Of a stretch of 64,000 nucleotides of DNA, positions 40,495-48,415 are shown piece after piece. How positions within the stretch are numbered: the first letter of the stretch is position 1; every line of letters starts with the position of its first letter. The stretch is taken from NCBI GenBank assembly GCA_964544085.1, contig CAZIZT010000007.1:62001-126000 (forward strand), given 5' to 3'. A program made the translations under genes and the position numbers. The notes beneath the pieces are model-generated. The model worked only from the letters and a program-made list of their open reading frames with translations. It was not told the origin of the DNA and searched no databases. Source of the DNA: CAZIZT01 sp964544085 (GTDB lineage Bacteria; Campylobacterota_A; Desulfurellia; Desulfurellales; Hippeaceae).

Positions 40495-40532
40495 TACACC
40501 CTAATTGTTGGGAGAGATGGAGGAAGTATCCT

Positions 40533-41075
40533 ATGAACATGTCAGAAAAGATTAAGACCAGAAGGAAAAAGCTGGGTTTGACCCTTAAAGCGCTCGCCGA
40601 GCGCGTAGGTTGCACGGATGCTTATATCTCTCAGATAGAGACCGGTAAAGCCGTGCCGTCTATTAGCGTGCTCCAGAAAATAGCTAACGCTCTCGATGTT
40701 CAGATAAGGGATCTTTTGTCTGATGAGCGCGGTCAGGATAAGATCTTCTTGTCCAAAGGAGAAAGAACGCAGATCATATACCCGGGAAGTCACATTTACG
40801 CAGAACTTTTAGTCTCTCGCATATCGGATAAGTCGATGGAGCCGCTCTACAAGGTGATACCGGTTGGATGTGCATCCATGAAAGAGCATAAGCATCCGGG
40901 CGAGGAGTTTGGGTATATCTTGAAAGGCAAGCTTGAGCTACGTGTAGGCGATCAGGTTAAAGTGCTTGAGCCTGGCGACAGTTTCTATTTCTCCAGTACA
41001 CTGCCTCACTCCTACAGGAATGTGGGGGATGTTGATGTTGAGACTATATGGGTTGTAAGCCCTCCGGTTCTATAA
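40533..41075 (+). CDS. XRE-family regulator with C-terminal cupin sensor
   Basis: 180 residues. HTH at residues about 5-60 (LKALAERVGCTDAYISQIETGKAVPSI is the usual Cro/CI form) and a cupin barrel at about 105-178 (HKHPGEEFGYILKGKLEL, LEPGDSFYFSSTLPHSYRN). The cupin metal-ligand histidines are present. Such proteins sense small molecules and regulate nearby metabolic genes; satP, directly upstream, is the obvious candidate target. The end overlaps convergent rsmG by 6 nt. Confidence 0.9.
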   Translation: MNMSEKIKTRRKKLGLTLKALAERVGCTDAYISQIETGKAVPSISVLQKIANALDVQIRDLLSDERGQDKIFLSKGERTQIIYPGSHIYAELLVSRISDKSMEPLYKVIPVGCASMKEHKHPGEEFGYILKGKLELRVGDQVKVLEPGDSFYFSSTLPHSYRNVGDVDVETIWVVSPPVL

Positions 41076-41651
41076 TCTGTATAGCGTTGCTCTGATCCGG
41101 TTTGTCGAAGCGGACGCAACAGAAGGAAGGGGCAGGTGGTTTGTCGGTGCCTCAAATGCTACAAGCCACCTGCTTTTTTCTTTTAATGCGCTGATCATAT
41201 CGCCGGTTAGCTTTAATCCCCTTACGGTCGCTACGTCGAATCCGCCCTCTTCTACCTGTTCGAGAGGGGTTCTGCAAATGCTGCAGGTTATACCAAGTTT
41301 TGCGCAGACGTAAGATAGGAAGGCGCTTTTCTTTGCGTTTGGCTCAACCAACACAACATCGAGGGCGGGATTTGTGAGTTTTATGATTAGTCCTGGTATG
41401 CCCGCACCGCTTCCCACATCGATAATACGCTTGAGTGATAGCTGCTCAGTAATTTTAAAGAACAGTAGTGATGGAGCAATGAGGATATTGATAAGCTCAC
41501 TGTCGCAGTTGAGTTTTCTCGAGTAGAGATTGATGTGTTTGTTCCATTTTTTCAGCGTTTCAATGTAGGATATGAACTGCTGTGTGTCTGCAGGATATAC
41601 ACCTGCTCTTCTGAAAGTGGTATCAAGCAGTGCTTTTAAATCTGTTTCCAT
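41070..41651 (-). CDS. rsmG: 16S rRNA (G527) methyltransferase RsmG
   Basis: 193 residues. SAM motif RIIDVGSGAGIPGLIIKL, then VVLVEPNAKKSAFL. FDVATVRGLK is the RsmG motif. Last gene of the rpmH-to-rsmG transcript; its start overlaps the mnmG end by 29 nt, and its end overlaps the convergent regulator by 6 nt. parA/parB, which often follow here in other bacteria, are absent. Confidence 0.94.
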   Translation of the reverse strand: METDLKALLDTTFRRAGVYPADTQQFISYIETLKKWNKHINLYSRKLNCDSELINILIAPSLLFFKITEQLSLKRIIDVGSGAGIPGLIIKLTNPALDVVLVEPNAKKSAFLSYVCAKLGITCSICRTPLEQVEEGGFDVATVRGLKLTGDMISALKEKSRWLVAFEAPTNHLPLPSVASASTNRIRATLYRL

Positions 41652-43512
41652 CTGTTTTACGCAGGTGTACCACTAAGATAGCAATGGCTGCTGGTGTGAC
41701 ACCAGGTATTCTGCTTGCCTGTCCGATTGATCGTGGTCTTATCTCCATTAGTTTACCGCGAACCTCATTGGACAGACCGGCTATCTTTGTGTAGTCGAAA
41801 TCTTCCGGTATTGTGAGGCTTTCGTATTTTTTGAACTTTTCGATCTGCTGTTTCTGAAGATTTAGGTAGCCCTCATATTTGAGATCTATCTCCACTTCTT
41901 GTTTGATATAGGGATCAAGCTCTTCCAGTGCAGGCACAAGTTCTCTCAACTTATCGTAGTTCATTTCGGTTCGTCTCATTAGTTTTGCAAGATCGGTCTT
42001 TGTTTTTATAACCTCGCTGCCCAGTTCTTTGAGTTTTGCGTTCACATCTGCAGTTGGATATACGTGGGTTTTTTTAAGCCTTTCGATTGTTTCTTTGATT
42101 TTGATTCTTTGCTCTTCAATCATCTGGAACTCTTCCTTTGAGATCAAGCCTGCTTCATACGATTTTCTGGCCAGCCTGAGGTGTGTGTTGTCTTCCCTTA
42201 GGATCAATCTATACTCCGCACGGGATGTGAACATCCTGTATGGTTCTTTAGTTCCTTTGGTCACAAGATCATCTATCAGAACGCCTGTGTAGGCTTCATC
42301 CCTACCAACTGTAAATGGTGGCTTTTTCATGATGTAGAACGCCGCATTTATGCCTGCGATAATACCCTGGGCTGCAGCCTCTTCATAGCCACTTGTGCCG
42401 TTAATCTGTCCTGCCAGGAAGAGTCCTTTGATCCTTTTGGTTTCAAGTGTATGTTTAAGCTGCGTCGGATCAACGAAATCGTACTCAATGGCATAACCGG
42501 GCCTCATAATTTCCACTTCTTCTAAGCCCTTCATGGTGCGTAAAAACTTGAGCTGGACCTCGTAGCTCATGGATGTGTGCAGCCCGTCTGCGTAGATCTC
42601 GTTTGACTTAGCATCCTGTGGTTCCAGGAAAATCTGATGCTGGGTTTTCTGGTAGAACTTGACTACTTTGTCCTCTATGGATGGGCAGTATCGAGGTCCT
42701 ACTGACTCCACAAGTCCGCTATAGAGTGGAGATTGGTCAAGATTTTGCAGAATAATCTTGTGTGTTTTTTCGTTTGTGTAGGTCAGGTAACATGGAACGT
42801 TGGGTGGATTGAAATTGACGGTACGAAACGAGAAGGGCACAGGATTCTCATCGCCAGGTTGCGGTGTTAGAACATCAAAATTGATGGTTCGAGCATCCAG
42901 CCTGGGTGTTGTTCCTGTCTTTAGCCTGCCTATTCTTAATCCGAGTTTCTTCAAGCTATCCGATAGCTTTTCAGAGGGTGGCTCCCACGCTCTGCCAGCT
43001 TTGAATGTATCCAGACCGATAAATATCTTTCCCTTGAGGAATGTACCGGTTGTTATCACTACAGCCTTTGATCTGTACTCGTTTCCGAGATTGGTAATAA
43101 CTCCACAAACCTTACCGTCCTCAACGACAATCTCATCTGCGGTTTCTTGCTTTACGTCAAGGTTATTCTGATGCTCAAGTGTGTATTTCATTCTCAGTTT
43201 ATAGGCGGTCATATCTGCTTGGGCTCTTGAAGACCATACGGCAGGACCCTTGCTCCTGTTGAGTATCTTGAACTGTATTCCTGTCTCGTCGATGTTCCTC
43301 GCCATTTCTCCGCCGAATATATCCACCTCTCTGACCAGATGACCTTTGGCCAGACCACCAATAGCCGGATTACAGCTCATTGCGCCGATGGAGTCAAGGG
43401 ATATGGTTAATAACAGTGTTGAGACGCCAAGACGTGCACATATCAGTGCTGCCTCGCAGCCAGCGTGACCACCGCCTATAACGATCACATCGTAGCTTTT
43501 TGGATACAGCAT
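41623..43512 (-). CDS. mnmG: tRNA uridine-34 modification enzyme MnmG (GidA)
   Basis: 629 residues, FAD protein that with MnmE adds carboxymethylaminomethyl to wobble uridine. N-terminal FAD fingerprint YDVIVIGGGHAGCEAALICARLG, then SCNPAIGGLAKGHLVREVD and GRAWEPPSEKLSDSLK. The C-terminal helical domain ends in IGQASRIPGVTPAAIAILVVHL. ATG 43512 follows GGAGG at a spacing of 5; an in-frame TTG at 43515 is one codon upstream. The short gap before it holds a parS site. Confidence 0.96.
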   Translation of the reverse strand: MLYPKSYDVIVIGGGHAGCEAALICARLGVSTLLLTISLDSIGAMSCNPAIGGLAKGHLVREVDIFGGEMARNIDETGIQFKILNRSKGPAVWSSRAQADMTAYKLRMKYTLEHQNNLDVKQETADEIVVEDGKVCGVITNLGNEYRSKAVVITTGTFLKGKIFIGLDTFKAGRAWEPPSEKLSDSLKKLGLRIGRLKTGTTPRLDARTINFDVLTPQPGDENPVPFSFRTVNFNPPNVPCYLTYTNEKTHKIILQNLDQSPLYSGLVESVGPRYCPSIEDKVVKFYQKTQHQIFLEPQDAKSNEIYADGLHTSMSYEVQLKFLRTMKGLEEVEIMRPGYAIEYDFVDPTQLKHTLETKRIKGLFLAGQINGTSGYEEAAAQGIIAGINAAFYIMKKPPFTVGRDEAYTGVLIDDLVTKGTKEPYRMFTSRAEYRLILREDNTHLRLARKSYEAGLISKEEFQMIEEQRIKIKETIERLKKTHVYPTADVNAKLKELGSEVIKTKTDLAKLMRRTEMNYDKLRELVPALEELDPYIKQEVEIDLKYEGYLNLQKQQIEKFKKYESLTIPEDFDYTKIAGLSNEVRGKLMEIRPRSIGQASRIPGVTPAAIAILVVHLRKTDGNRFKSTA

Positions 43513-43524
43513 CAACTCCTCCGA

Positions 43525-43540
43525 TGTTTCACGTGAAACA
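43525..43540. other. parS: Consensus parS centromere site
   Basis: TGTTTCACGTGAAACA, a perfect 16-bp palindrome identical to the bacterial ParB-binding consensus; the symmetry extends to 20 bp (43523-43542). It lies between the mnmE stop and the mnmG ribosome site. No other full copy was noticed in the window. Confidence 0.93.
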
Positions 43541-44896
43541 TCACTTGCCTATGCAGAAGTTTCTAAACATAACGTCAAGCATATCCTCGTTTGTTATTCT
43601 GCCTATCACCTCATCAAGATTATCCACAAGACTCAAAAAGTCAACTCCTATAATCGCTGGATCAGCCTGTGCTTTAATATTGTCAATTAATTGTTGACAG
43701 GATTCTATGCCTTTTTTGAGGCTCTGCTTCTGAGAGGCATTCAAGGATACGACATCCTGATCGCTAAAATCGCCAGCAACAGCACTTTCAAGCTTCTGCC
43801 TCAGTTTGTCGAGCCCCTCTTTTGTCTTACAGGAGACAAACACCAACTCATCATGTTCAATACTATGGATTTTCTCGGCTAAGTCTATCTTATTTGCTAC
43901 AGCAATGACCCGTTTTCCGGTTTGTAGGGCGTCATTTAATATTTGACGATCCTCATCGTCAGGCGGGGTTGACGCATCGTAGATAAAAAGGATGATATCT
44001 GCCTGTTTAATTGCATCCTTGCTTCGCTCAACCCCGAGACTCTCAACGATATCATCTGTTTTTCTTATTCCAGCAGTATCGAGCAGTTTTACAGGAATGC
44101 CTGAGATGGTAAAACTTTCAGAAACGACGTCCCTTGTTGTACCGGGTATCTCTGTGACAATAGCACGCTCATAACCCATCAGCCTGTTTAAAAGGCTTGA
44201 TTTGCCAACATTGGGTTTGCCTACAAGAGCCAGAACAACACCTTCGAACAGCAGATCACCATGCTCTGCGGCACGGTACAGCTCCTCAAGCTCATCCTTT
44301 ATTTTTTTCAGCCTTTCTATTCGCTCATCGTCGCTCATGGAGCTTAGCTCTTCTTCGGGATGATCTATTCTAACCTCGTTTTCAGCCATAAGCAGAAGTA
44401 TCTCTTCCCTTATGGTATTCAGTCTGTTGGAAAATCTGCCTTTTAGTTGCCTTTGCGCCACAAGGAGTGCCCGTTTTGATCGTGAGTAGATTATCTTTTC
44501 AACAGCTTCGACCTGGGATAGATCAAGCTTTCCGTTTAGAAAAGCGCGCTTTGTGAACTCACCTGGCTGTGCAAGTCTTGCTCCTGCCTCCAGTATGCGC
44601 TCAAGGAGTGCATTTAGTACCACAACACCGCCGTGAGCACTTATCTCCACTGTGTTTTCGCCGGTGTACGAATGTGGTGCTTTGAAAACTGAGACGAGGA
44701 CTTCGTCAAGAATATCCCCGCTTTTAGTTGTAATATGCCCGTAGTAGATTCTTCTATGCTCGTAAGGGGGCTTTTTTGTGAATACCCTTTCCAGGATTTC
44801 GAATGCATTTTTGCCGGATATACGTATGATACCAATTGCTGCAGTAACATTTCCGGTTGCTATCGCTGCAATTGTATCGTCGTCATGCACCGGCAT
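43541..44896 (-). CDS. mnmE: tRNA modification GTPase MnmE (TrmE)
   Basis: 451 residues. Partner of MnmG. N-terminal folate-binding domain opens with DDTIAAIATGNVTAAIGIIRISG. The G domain shows GKPNVGKSSLLNRL, TTRDV, LLDTAGIRKTDD and ANKID. The C-terminal CIGK motif is present (NFCIGK). Normal length. Starts 14 nt inside the yidC end; the start codon has no strong ribosome site. The stop codon lies against the parS palindrome. Confidence 0.97.
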   Translation of the reverse strand: MPVHDDDTIAAIATGNVTAAIGIIRISGKNAFEILERVFTKKPPYEHRRIYYGHITTKSGDILDEVLVSVFKAPHSYTGENTVEISAHGGVVVLNALLERILEAGARLAQPGEFTKRAFLNGKLDLSQVEAVEKIIYSRSKRALLVAQRQLKGRFSNRLNTIREEILLLMAENEVRIDHPEEELSSMSDDERIERLKKIKDELEELYRAAEHGDLLFEGVVLALVGKPNVGKSSLLNRLMGYERAIVTEIPGTTRDVVSESFTISGIPVKLLDTAGIRKTDDIVESLGVERSKDAIKQADIILFIYDASTPPDDEDRQILNDALQTGKRVIAVANKIDLAEKIHSIEHDELVFVSCKTKEGLDKLRQKLESAVAGDFSDQDVVSLNASQKQSLKKGIESCQQLIDNIKAQADPAIIGVDFLSLVDNLDEVIGRITNEDMLDVMFRNFCIGK

Positions 44897-46442
44897 GGCG
44901 CTTCTGTTCTTTTGCCTGCAGGATTTTAGAATCTATTAGCTGCTGAATAATTGTCAAAATATTGTTTGTGGTCCAGTATAGAACCAGTCCGGACGGAAAG
45001 TTTAAGAACATTATAGTGAAAACAAGCGGCAAGAACATCATGATCTTCTGCTGCCTTGGATCCATTGCCTGTGGCGCCAGTTTCTGCTGGAGGAACATGG
45101 TCAAGCCCATGATTATTGGTAGTATGTAGTACGGGTCTTTGGCACTCAAGTCGGTAATCCAGAGAACAAAAGGTGCACCTCGCAGTTCAATGGCATTGAG
45201 GAGCACGTTGTAGAGCGCAAAGAAAACCGGTATCTGGATGAGCATGGGAAGGCATCCACCGAATGGATTCACCTTATGCTTTTTGTACAGCTCCATAGTT
45301 GCCTTGTTTAGCAACTCGGGTTTGTCCTTATATTTTACCTGAAGCTCCTTCAGTTTTGGCTGCAGTTTTGTCATCTCGCGCATTGATTTATACGATTTAT
45401 AGCTGAGAGGATAGAAGAGAATGCGTATCAGAAAAGTCAGAATGATGATGGCAACACCGTAGTTACCAACAATCGAGTATAAGAAATTGAGAACAGCAAG
45501 AAGCGGTTTGCCGATAAATCCAAACATACCAAATCGAATGATCTTTTCCAGCTTGTGGTCCACGTAGGCTATTGCCTCTTTGCTTTTGGGTCCGCCATAG
45601 ATCTCAAGCTCTGCTGGCGTAAAGAGGTTGGCGTAGATGTAGTGAGCTGAGTCTATGCTCGTATAGCCTGCGGTAAGCGTGTTGCTTTTCACCGGAAGAA
45701 AAGCAAAACAGAAGTACTTACTCTCAAGGGCTATCCAGTTGATATTTTCGTCAGGTTTTATTTTATTGTCCTTTCTGATTTTCTTCTCGTTGACAAGGGC
45801 AACTGCCCCCAGATGGGAGTATTTGCTCTTTACAAGATCACCAAGATCCGGACCCGCATAGATGGAGAACTCCTCCTTTATGGGTTTGCCGTTTTCTTTC
45901 ACCGTTACCTTGTAGTCTATTGCGTAGGTATTGTTTATGAATGTGAATTTCTTGGTTATCGTTATTTTACCCGAGCGTTTGGTGAGTGTTAGCGTTGCCT
46001 TCTGGTGGTCGGCTTTCAGCTGAATATGGTTTGTGCTGAATTTGTAGCTAAGATTTTCTTCGATTCTCTGTATGTTTCTATCTTTAAAGACAGTCTCCAT
46101 TGTGTTGTACTTACCTTCACTCACAACCAGCGTCACCGGCTTTTTGTTCAATTTGTATTTCTTCAGCACAAACTTTTTTATGGCTCCGTTCCTGTTGGAG
46201 ATTTCGATAGTGTAAAGAGAGGTGTCAACGACAGCGAAGCTCTCCTGCCGCTTTGCTTTTGAAGCAACCGTGGTAATCTTCGAGATCTGCTCTGGCTTTC
46301 TCTGTGTTACGTGCTGTGTCTGTTTCGCCTTCTTGGCCGTTGTTTGGTTTGTTGGTGAAGGCATGAAATAGTAACTGTAGATCGTAATCAATACAAATGT
46401 TATGGCTATGGCTATAAGCGCCCTTTTTTCGTTGCTACCCAT
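44883..46442 (-). CDS. yidC: Membrane protein insertase YidC
   Basis: 519 residues. N-terminal membrane segment (ALIAIAITFVLITIYSYYF), a large periplasmic domain with Gram-negative beta-sandwich (about 50-310), and the conserved C-terminal insertase core from about residue 325 (FGMFGFIGKPLLAVLNFLYSI, GVAIIILTFLIRILFYPL with the Arg, GGCLPMLIQIPVFFALYNVL, FPSGLVLYWTTNNILTIIQQ). Inserts membrane proteins with or without SecYEG. Normal proteobacterial form. Follows yidD by 3 nt. Confidence 0.97.
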   Translation of the reverse strand: MGSNEKRALIAIAITFVLITIYSYYFMPSPTNQTTAKKAKQTQHVTQRKPEQISKITTVASKAKRQESFAVVDTSLYTIEISNRNGAIKKFVLKKYKLNKKPVTLVVSEGKYNTMETVFKDRNIQRIEENLSYKFSTNHIQLKADHQKATLTLTKRSGKITITKKFTFINNTYAIDYKVTVKENGKPIKEEFSIYAGPDLGDLVKSKYSHLGAVALVNEKKIRKDNKIKPDENINWIALESKYFCFAFLPVKSNTLTAGYTSIDSAHYIYANLFTPAELEIYGGPKSKEAIAYVDHKLEKIIRFGMFGFIGKPLLAVLNFLYSIVGNYGVAIIILTFLIRILFYPLSYKSYKSMREMTKLQPKLKELQVKYKDKPELLNKATMELYKKHKVNPFGGCLPMLIQIPVFFALYNVLLNAIELRGAPFVLWITDLSAKDPYYILPIIMGLTMFLQQKLAPQAMDPRQQKIMMFLPLVFTIMFLNFPSGLVLYWTTNNILTIIQQLIDSKILQAKEQKRHAGA

Positions 46443-46445
46443 CTG

Positions 46446-46709
46446 CTACCTCTTTTTAAAGCTCTTGAACTTGAATAATGGTTTATCCGGTGGATCATAG
46501 CCACCCGCAGTCCACGGTCCGCATCTGAGCAACCTGTATATAGACATTAACCCCCCTTGCAGGAGTCCGAATTTTCTAATTGCTTCAATAGCATAGCTTG
46601 AGCATGTTGGATAGAATCTACAGGTGGGCCGATGTAGAGGAGATATATATCGCTGGTAAAATCTAATAAGCCCTATTACCGCTTCAGATGCTATTTTTGA
46701 CACCTTCAT
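46446..46709 (-). CDS. yidD: Membrane insertion efficiency factor YidD
   Basis: 87 residues. IGLIRFYQRYISPLHRPTCRFYPTCSSYAIEAI and the CGPWTAGGYDPP tail are diagnostic. Small amphipathic protein assisting YidC. Its start lies 26 nt inside rnpA, the standard overlap order rpmH-rnpA-yidD-yidC. Confidence 0.95.
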   Translation of the reverse strand: MKVSKIASEAVIGLIRFYQRYISPLHRPTCRFYPTCSSYAIEAIRKFGLLQGGLMSIYRLLRCGPWTAGGYDPPDKPLFKFKSFKKR

Positions 46710-47034
46710 AAACTGCCTGCCTGTACGCCTTTAACAGGCTCTCCTGTAGATCTTTGAAGTCTGCAGCAAGGCAAGCTCTACGCGCAACCAGAACTATCCA
46801 GCCGCTATTGATGTTGTTCTGATTCAGCCTGAGAGCCTCCCTGAGACGCCTTTTTGCTCTGTTTCTCTCATGTGCCTTACCGATTTTTCTACTTGCCACA
46901 AAACCGACCCTGAAATCTGCCTCTTTTGCGTGGAACAGGACAAAATAGGGTGTTACAATTTTCTTGCCCGTGCTATAGACCCTCTTAAACTGACCGCTTT
47001 TTAGCGTCTCGTAGCGGGGCTTTAGACTGTTAAT
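46684..47034 (-). CDS. rnpA: Ribonuclease P protein component, apparent AUU start (or nested long form)
   Basis: 116 residues from ATT 47034. Protein subunit that helps the RNase P RNA cut tRNA leaders. RYETLKSGQFKRVYSTGKK and the RNR-type motif KIGKAHERNRAKRRLREALR are present. No ATG, GTG or TTG lies before the conserved core except TTG 47196, which overlaps the -10 box of the rpmH promoter and would be outside the mRNA. ATT 47034 gives the standard length, has AAGGA 4 nt upstream and overlaps the rpmH end by 13 nt. The frame stays open through all of rpmH (54 more codons), so a Thermus-like nested, extended form is the alternative. RNase P RNA is not in the window. Confidence 0.8.
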   Translation of the reverse strand: MNSLKPRYETLKSGQFKRVYSTGKKIVTPYFVLFHAKEADFRVGFVASRKIGKAHERNRAKRRLREALRLNQNNINSGWIVLVARRACLAADFKDLQESLLKAYRQAVYEGVKNSI

Positions 47035-47156
47035 CTTTTCCTTCCCTTGGCTCTTCTTCTTGAGAGCACCTTTCTTCCACCGGGTGTTCTCATGCGTGCC
47101 CTGAAACCGTGGGTTCTTTTCCTTCTTGTGTTGTGAGGTTGATATGTTCTTTTCAT
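47022..47156 (-). CDS. rpmH: Ribosomal protein L34
   Basis: 44 residues, MKRTYQPHNTRRKRTHGFRA followed by RMRTPGGRKVLSRRRAKGRKRLTV; the classical L34 sequence, nearly every residue conserved. AAAGGAGG lies 6 nt before the ATG. First gene of the transcript that continues through rnpA, yidD, yidC, mnmE, mnmG and rsmG. Its whole length is read in a second frame that joins rnpA. Confidence 0.97.
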   Translation of the reverse strand: MKRTYQPHNTRRKRTHGFRARMRTPGGRKVLSRRRAKGRKRLTV

Positions 47157-47187
47157 TTGTAACCTCCTTTTCCCAATTAGCCCATGC

Positions 47188-47215
47188 AGTATACAAAAAT
47201 GGTGTTAAAATTCAA
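47188..47215 (-). promoter_or_regulatory. rpmH operon promoter
   Basis: Minus strand: TTGAAT (47215-47210), 16-base spacer, TATACT (47193-47188). The expected start is about 25 nt before the rpmH ATG, downstream of the TTG at 47196. Confidence 0.6.
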
Positions 47216-47352
47216 CACCCTTTTGTTCTTCCAAAGGCATTTGTTAAGGGTGCACTAAAATCTACCTGTTTATTCGATTAACGGTTAGAAACTTAACCTT
47301 TGCTTTGTTTAAATGGGATAGGGTTTACCATGTTTAAATACCTATAAAAAAG

Positions 47353-47382
47353 TTGACACATGTGACAATTAGGGTGTAGAAT
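47353..47382 (+). promoter_or_regulatory. mdh promoter with a near-palindrome on the -35
   Basis: TTGACA at 47353-47358, 18-base spacer, TAGAAT at 47377-47382. TTGACACATGTGACAA (47353-47368) is symmetric except for one base pair per arm. Two GTTTAAAT copies (47307, 47332; 25 bp apart) lie upstream. Confidence 0.65.
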
Positions 47383-47434
47383 CGACAAAGAATTGGGAAC
47401 AAAATGAGGAAAATTATATTTGGGAGGTTTAGCT

Positions 47435-48385
47435 ATGTTGGCAAATTGCAAGATTAGTGTGATTGGTGCGGGGCAGGTTGGTGCAACCACCATGATGAGG
47501 CTTGCCGAAAAGGAGCTGGCAAAAGAGGTGGTTGTTGTCGACATTATTGAAGGTATGCCACAGGGTAAAGCCCTCGACGAGATGGAGGCAGCACCAATCG
47601 AGGGTTTCGATACGGAGATTATCGGTACAAACGACTACAAAGACACGGAAAACTCCGACATCGTCATCATAACCTCCGGTATGCCCAGAAAGCCGGGCAT
47701 GAGCAGGGATGATCTGCTTTCTACAAACGTCAAGATTGTAAAAGAGGTCACGGAAAACGTTGTAAAGTACTCACCTAACGCGATTATTATTGTTGTCACA
47801 AACCCGCTTGATGCAATGGTGTATACAGCAAAGAAGGTTAGTGGTTTTCCTGACAACAGGGTTTTCGGACAGGCTGGCTGCCTCGATTCCACACGCTTTG
47901 CACGCTTCATAGCCTGGGAGGCAGGTGTTAGTGTTAAGGCCGTCCAGGCAATTACGCTGGGTGGTCACGGTGATGACATGGTGCCGCTTACAAGATACTC
48001 AACTGTAAGGGGTGTGCCCATTACAGAGATATTTGACAAGGAGACGATCGATAGGCTGGTTGAGAGAACAAGAAAGGGTGGTGGTGAAATCGTAAGCCTG
48101 CTCAAAACCGGCTCAGCCTTCTATGCCACAAGCTCTGCCATTGTTCAGATGGTAGAGGCGATAGTAAAGGATACCAAAGACATACTGCCGTGTGCTGTTA
48201 AAACGCAGGGCAAATATGGTCTTGATCCGGATCTCTATGTCGGTCTTCCTGCACGACTTGGCCAGAGCGGTGTTGAGGAGGTTGTGGAATTCAAACTGAC
48301 CGAAGAGGAGCTTGAGGCTCTCAAGGCAAGCGCAGAGCATGTAAGGCAGCTGTGCAACAGGGTTGAAGAGTTGAAGCTCCTTTAA
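47435..48385 (+). CDS. mdh: Malate dehydrogenase (lactate dehydrogenase-like)
   Basis: 316 residues. Oxidises malate to oxaloacetate with NAD. ISVIGAGQVGATTMMRLAEK is the Rossmann motif with aspartate VVVVDI; the active site is in TSGMPRKPGMSRDDLL, VTNPLDAM and the catalytic histidine in TLGGHGDDMVPL. Arg residues for malate binding are in the GMPRKPGMSRDD loop. Start ATG 47435 has GGGAGG. First gene of the TCA block with fumarase and Sdh; 30 nt before the fumarase gene. Confidence 0.95.
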   Translation: MLANCKISVIGAGQVGATTMMRLAEKELAKEVVVVDIIEGMPQGKALDEMEAAPIEGFDTEIIGTNDYKDTENSDIVIITSGMPRKPGMSRDDLLSTNVKIVKEVTENVVKYSPNAIIIVVTNPLDAMVYTAKKVSGFPDNRVFGQAGCLDSTRFARFIAWEAGVSVKAVQAITLGGHGDDMVPLTRYSTVRGVPITEIFDKETIDRLVERTRKGGGEIVSLLKTGSAFYATSSAIVQMVEAIVKDTKDILPCAVKTQGKYGLDPDLYVGLPARLGQSGVEEVVEFKLTEEELEALKASAEHVRQLCNRVEELKLL

Positions 48386-48415
48386 CAACGATAAATCATA
48401 AAAAAGGAAAAGGCG

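Noticed and set aside
47034..47196. A 170-residue rnpA product starting at TTG 47196
   Set aside because: That TTG overlaps the -10 box of the rpmH promoter, so it would not be in the mRNA from that promoter; kept only as an alternative.
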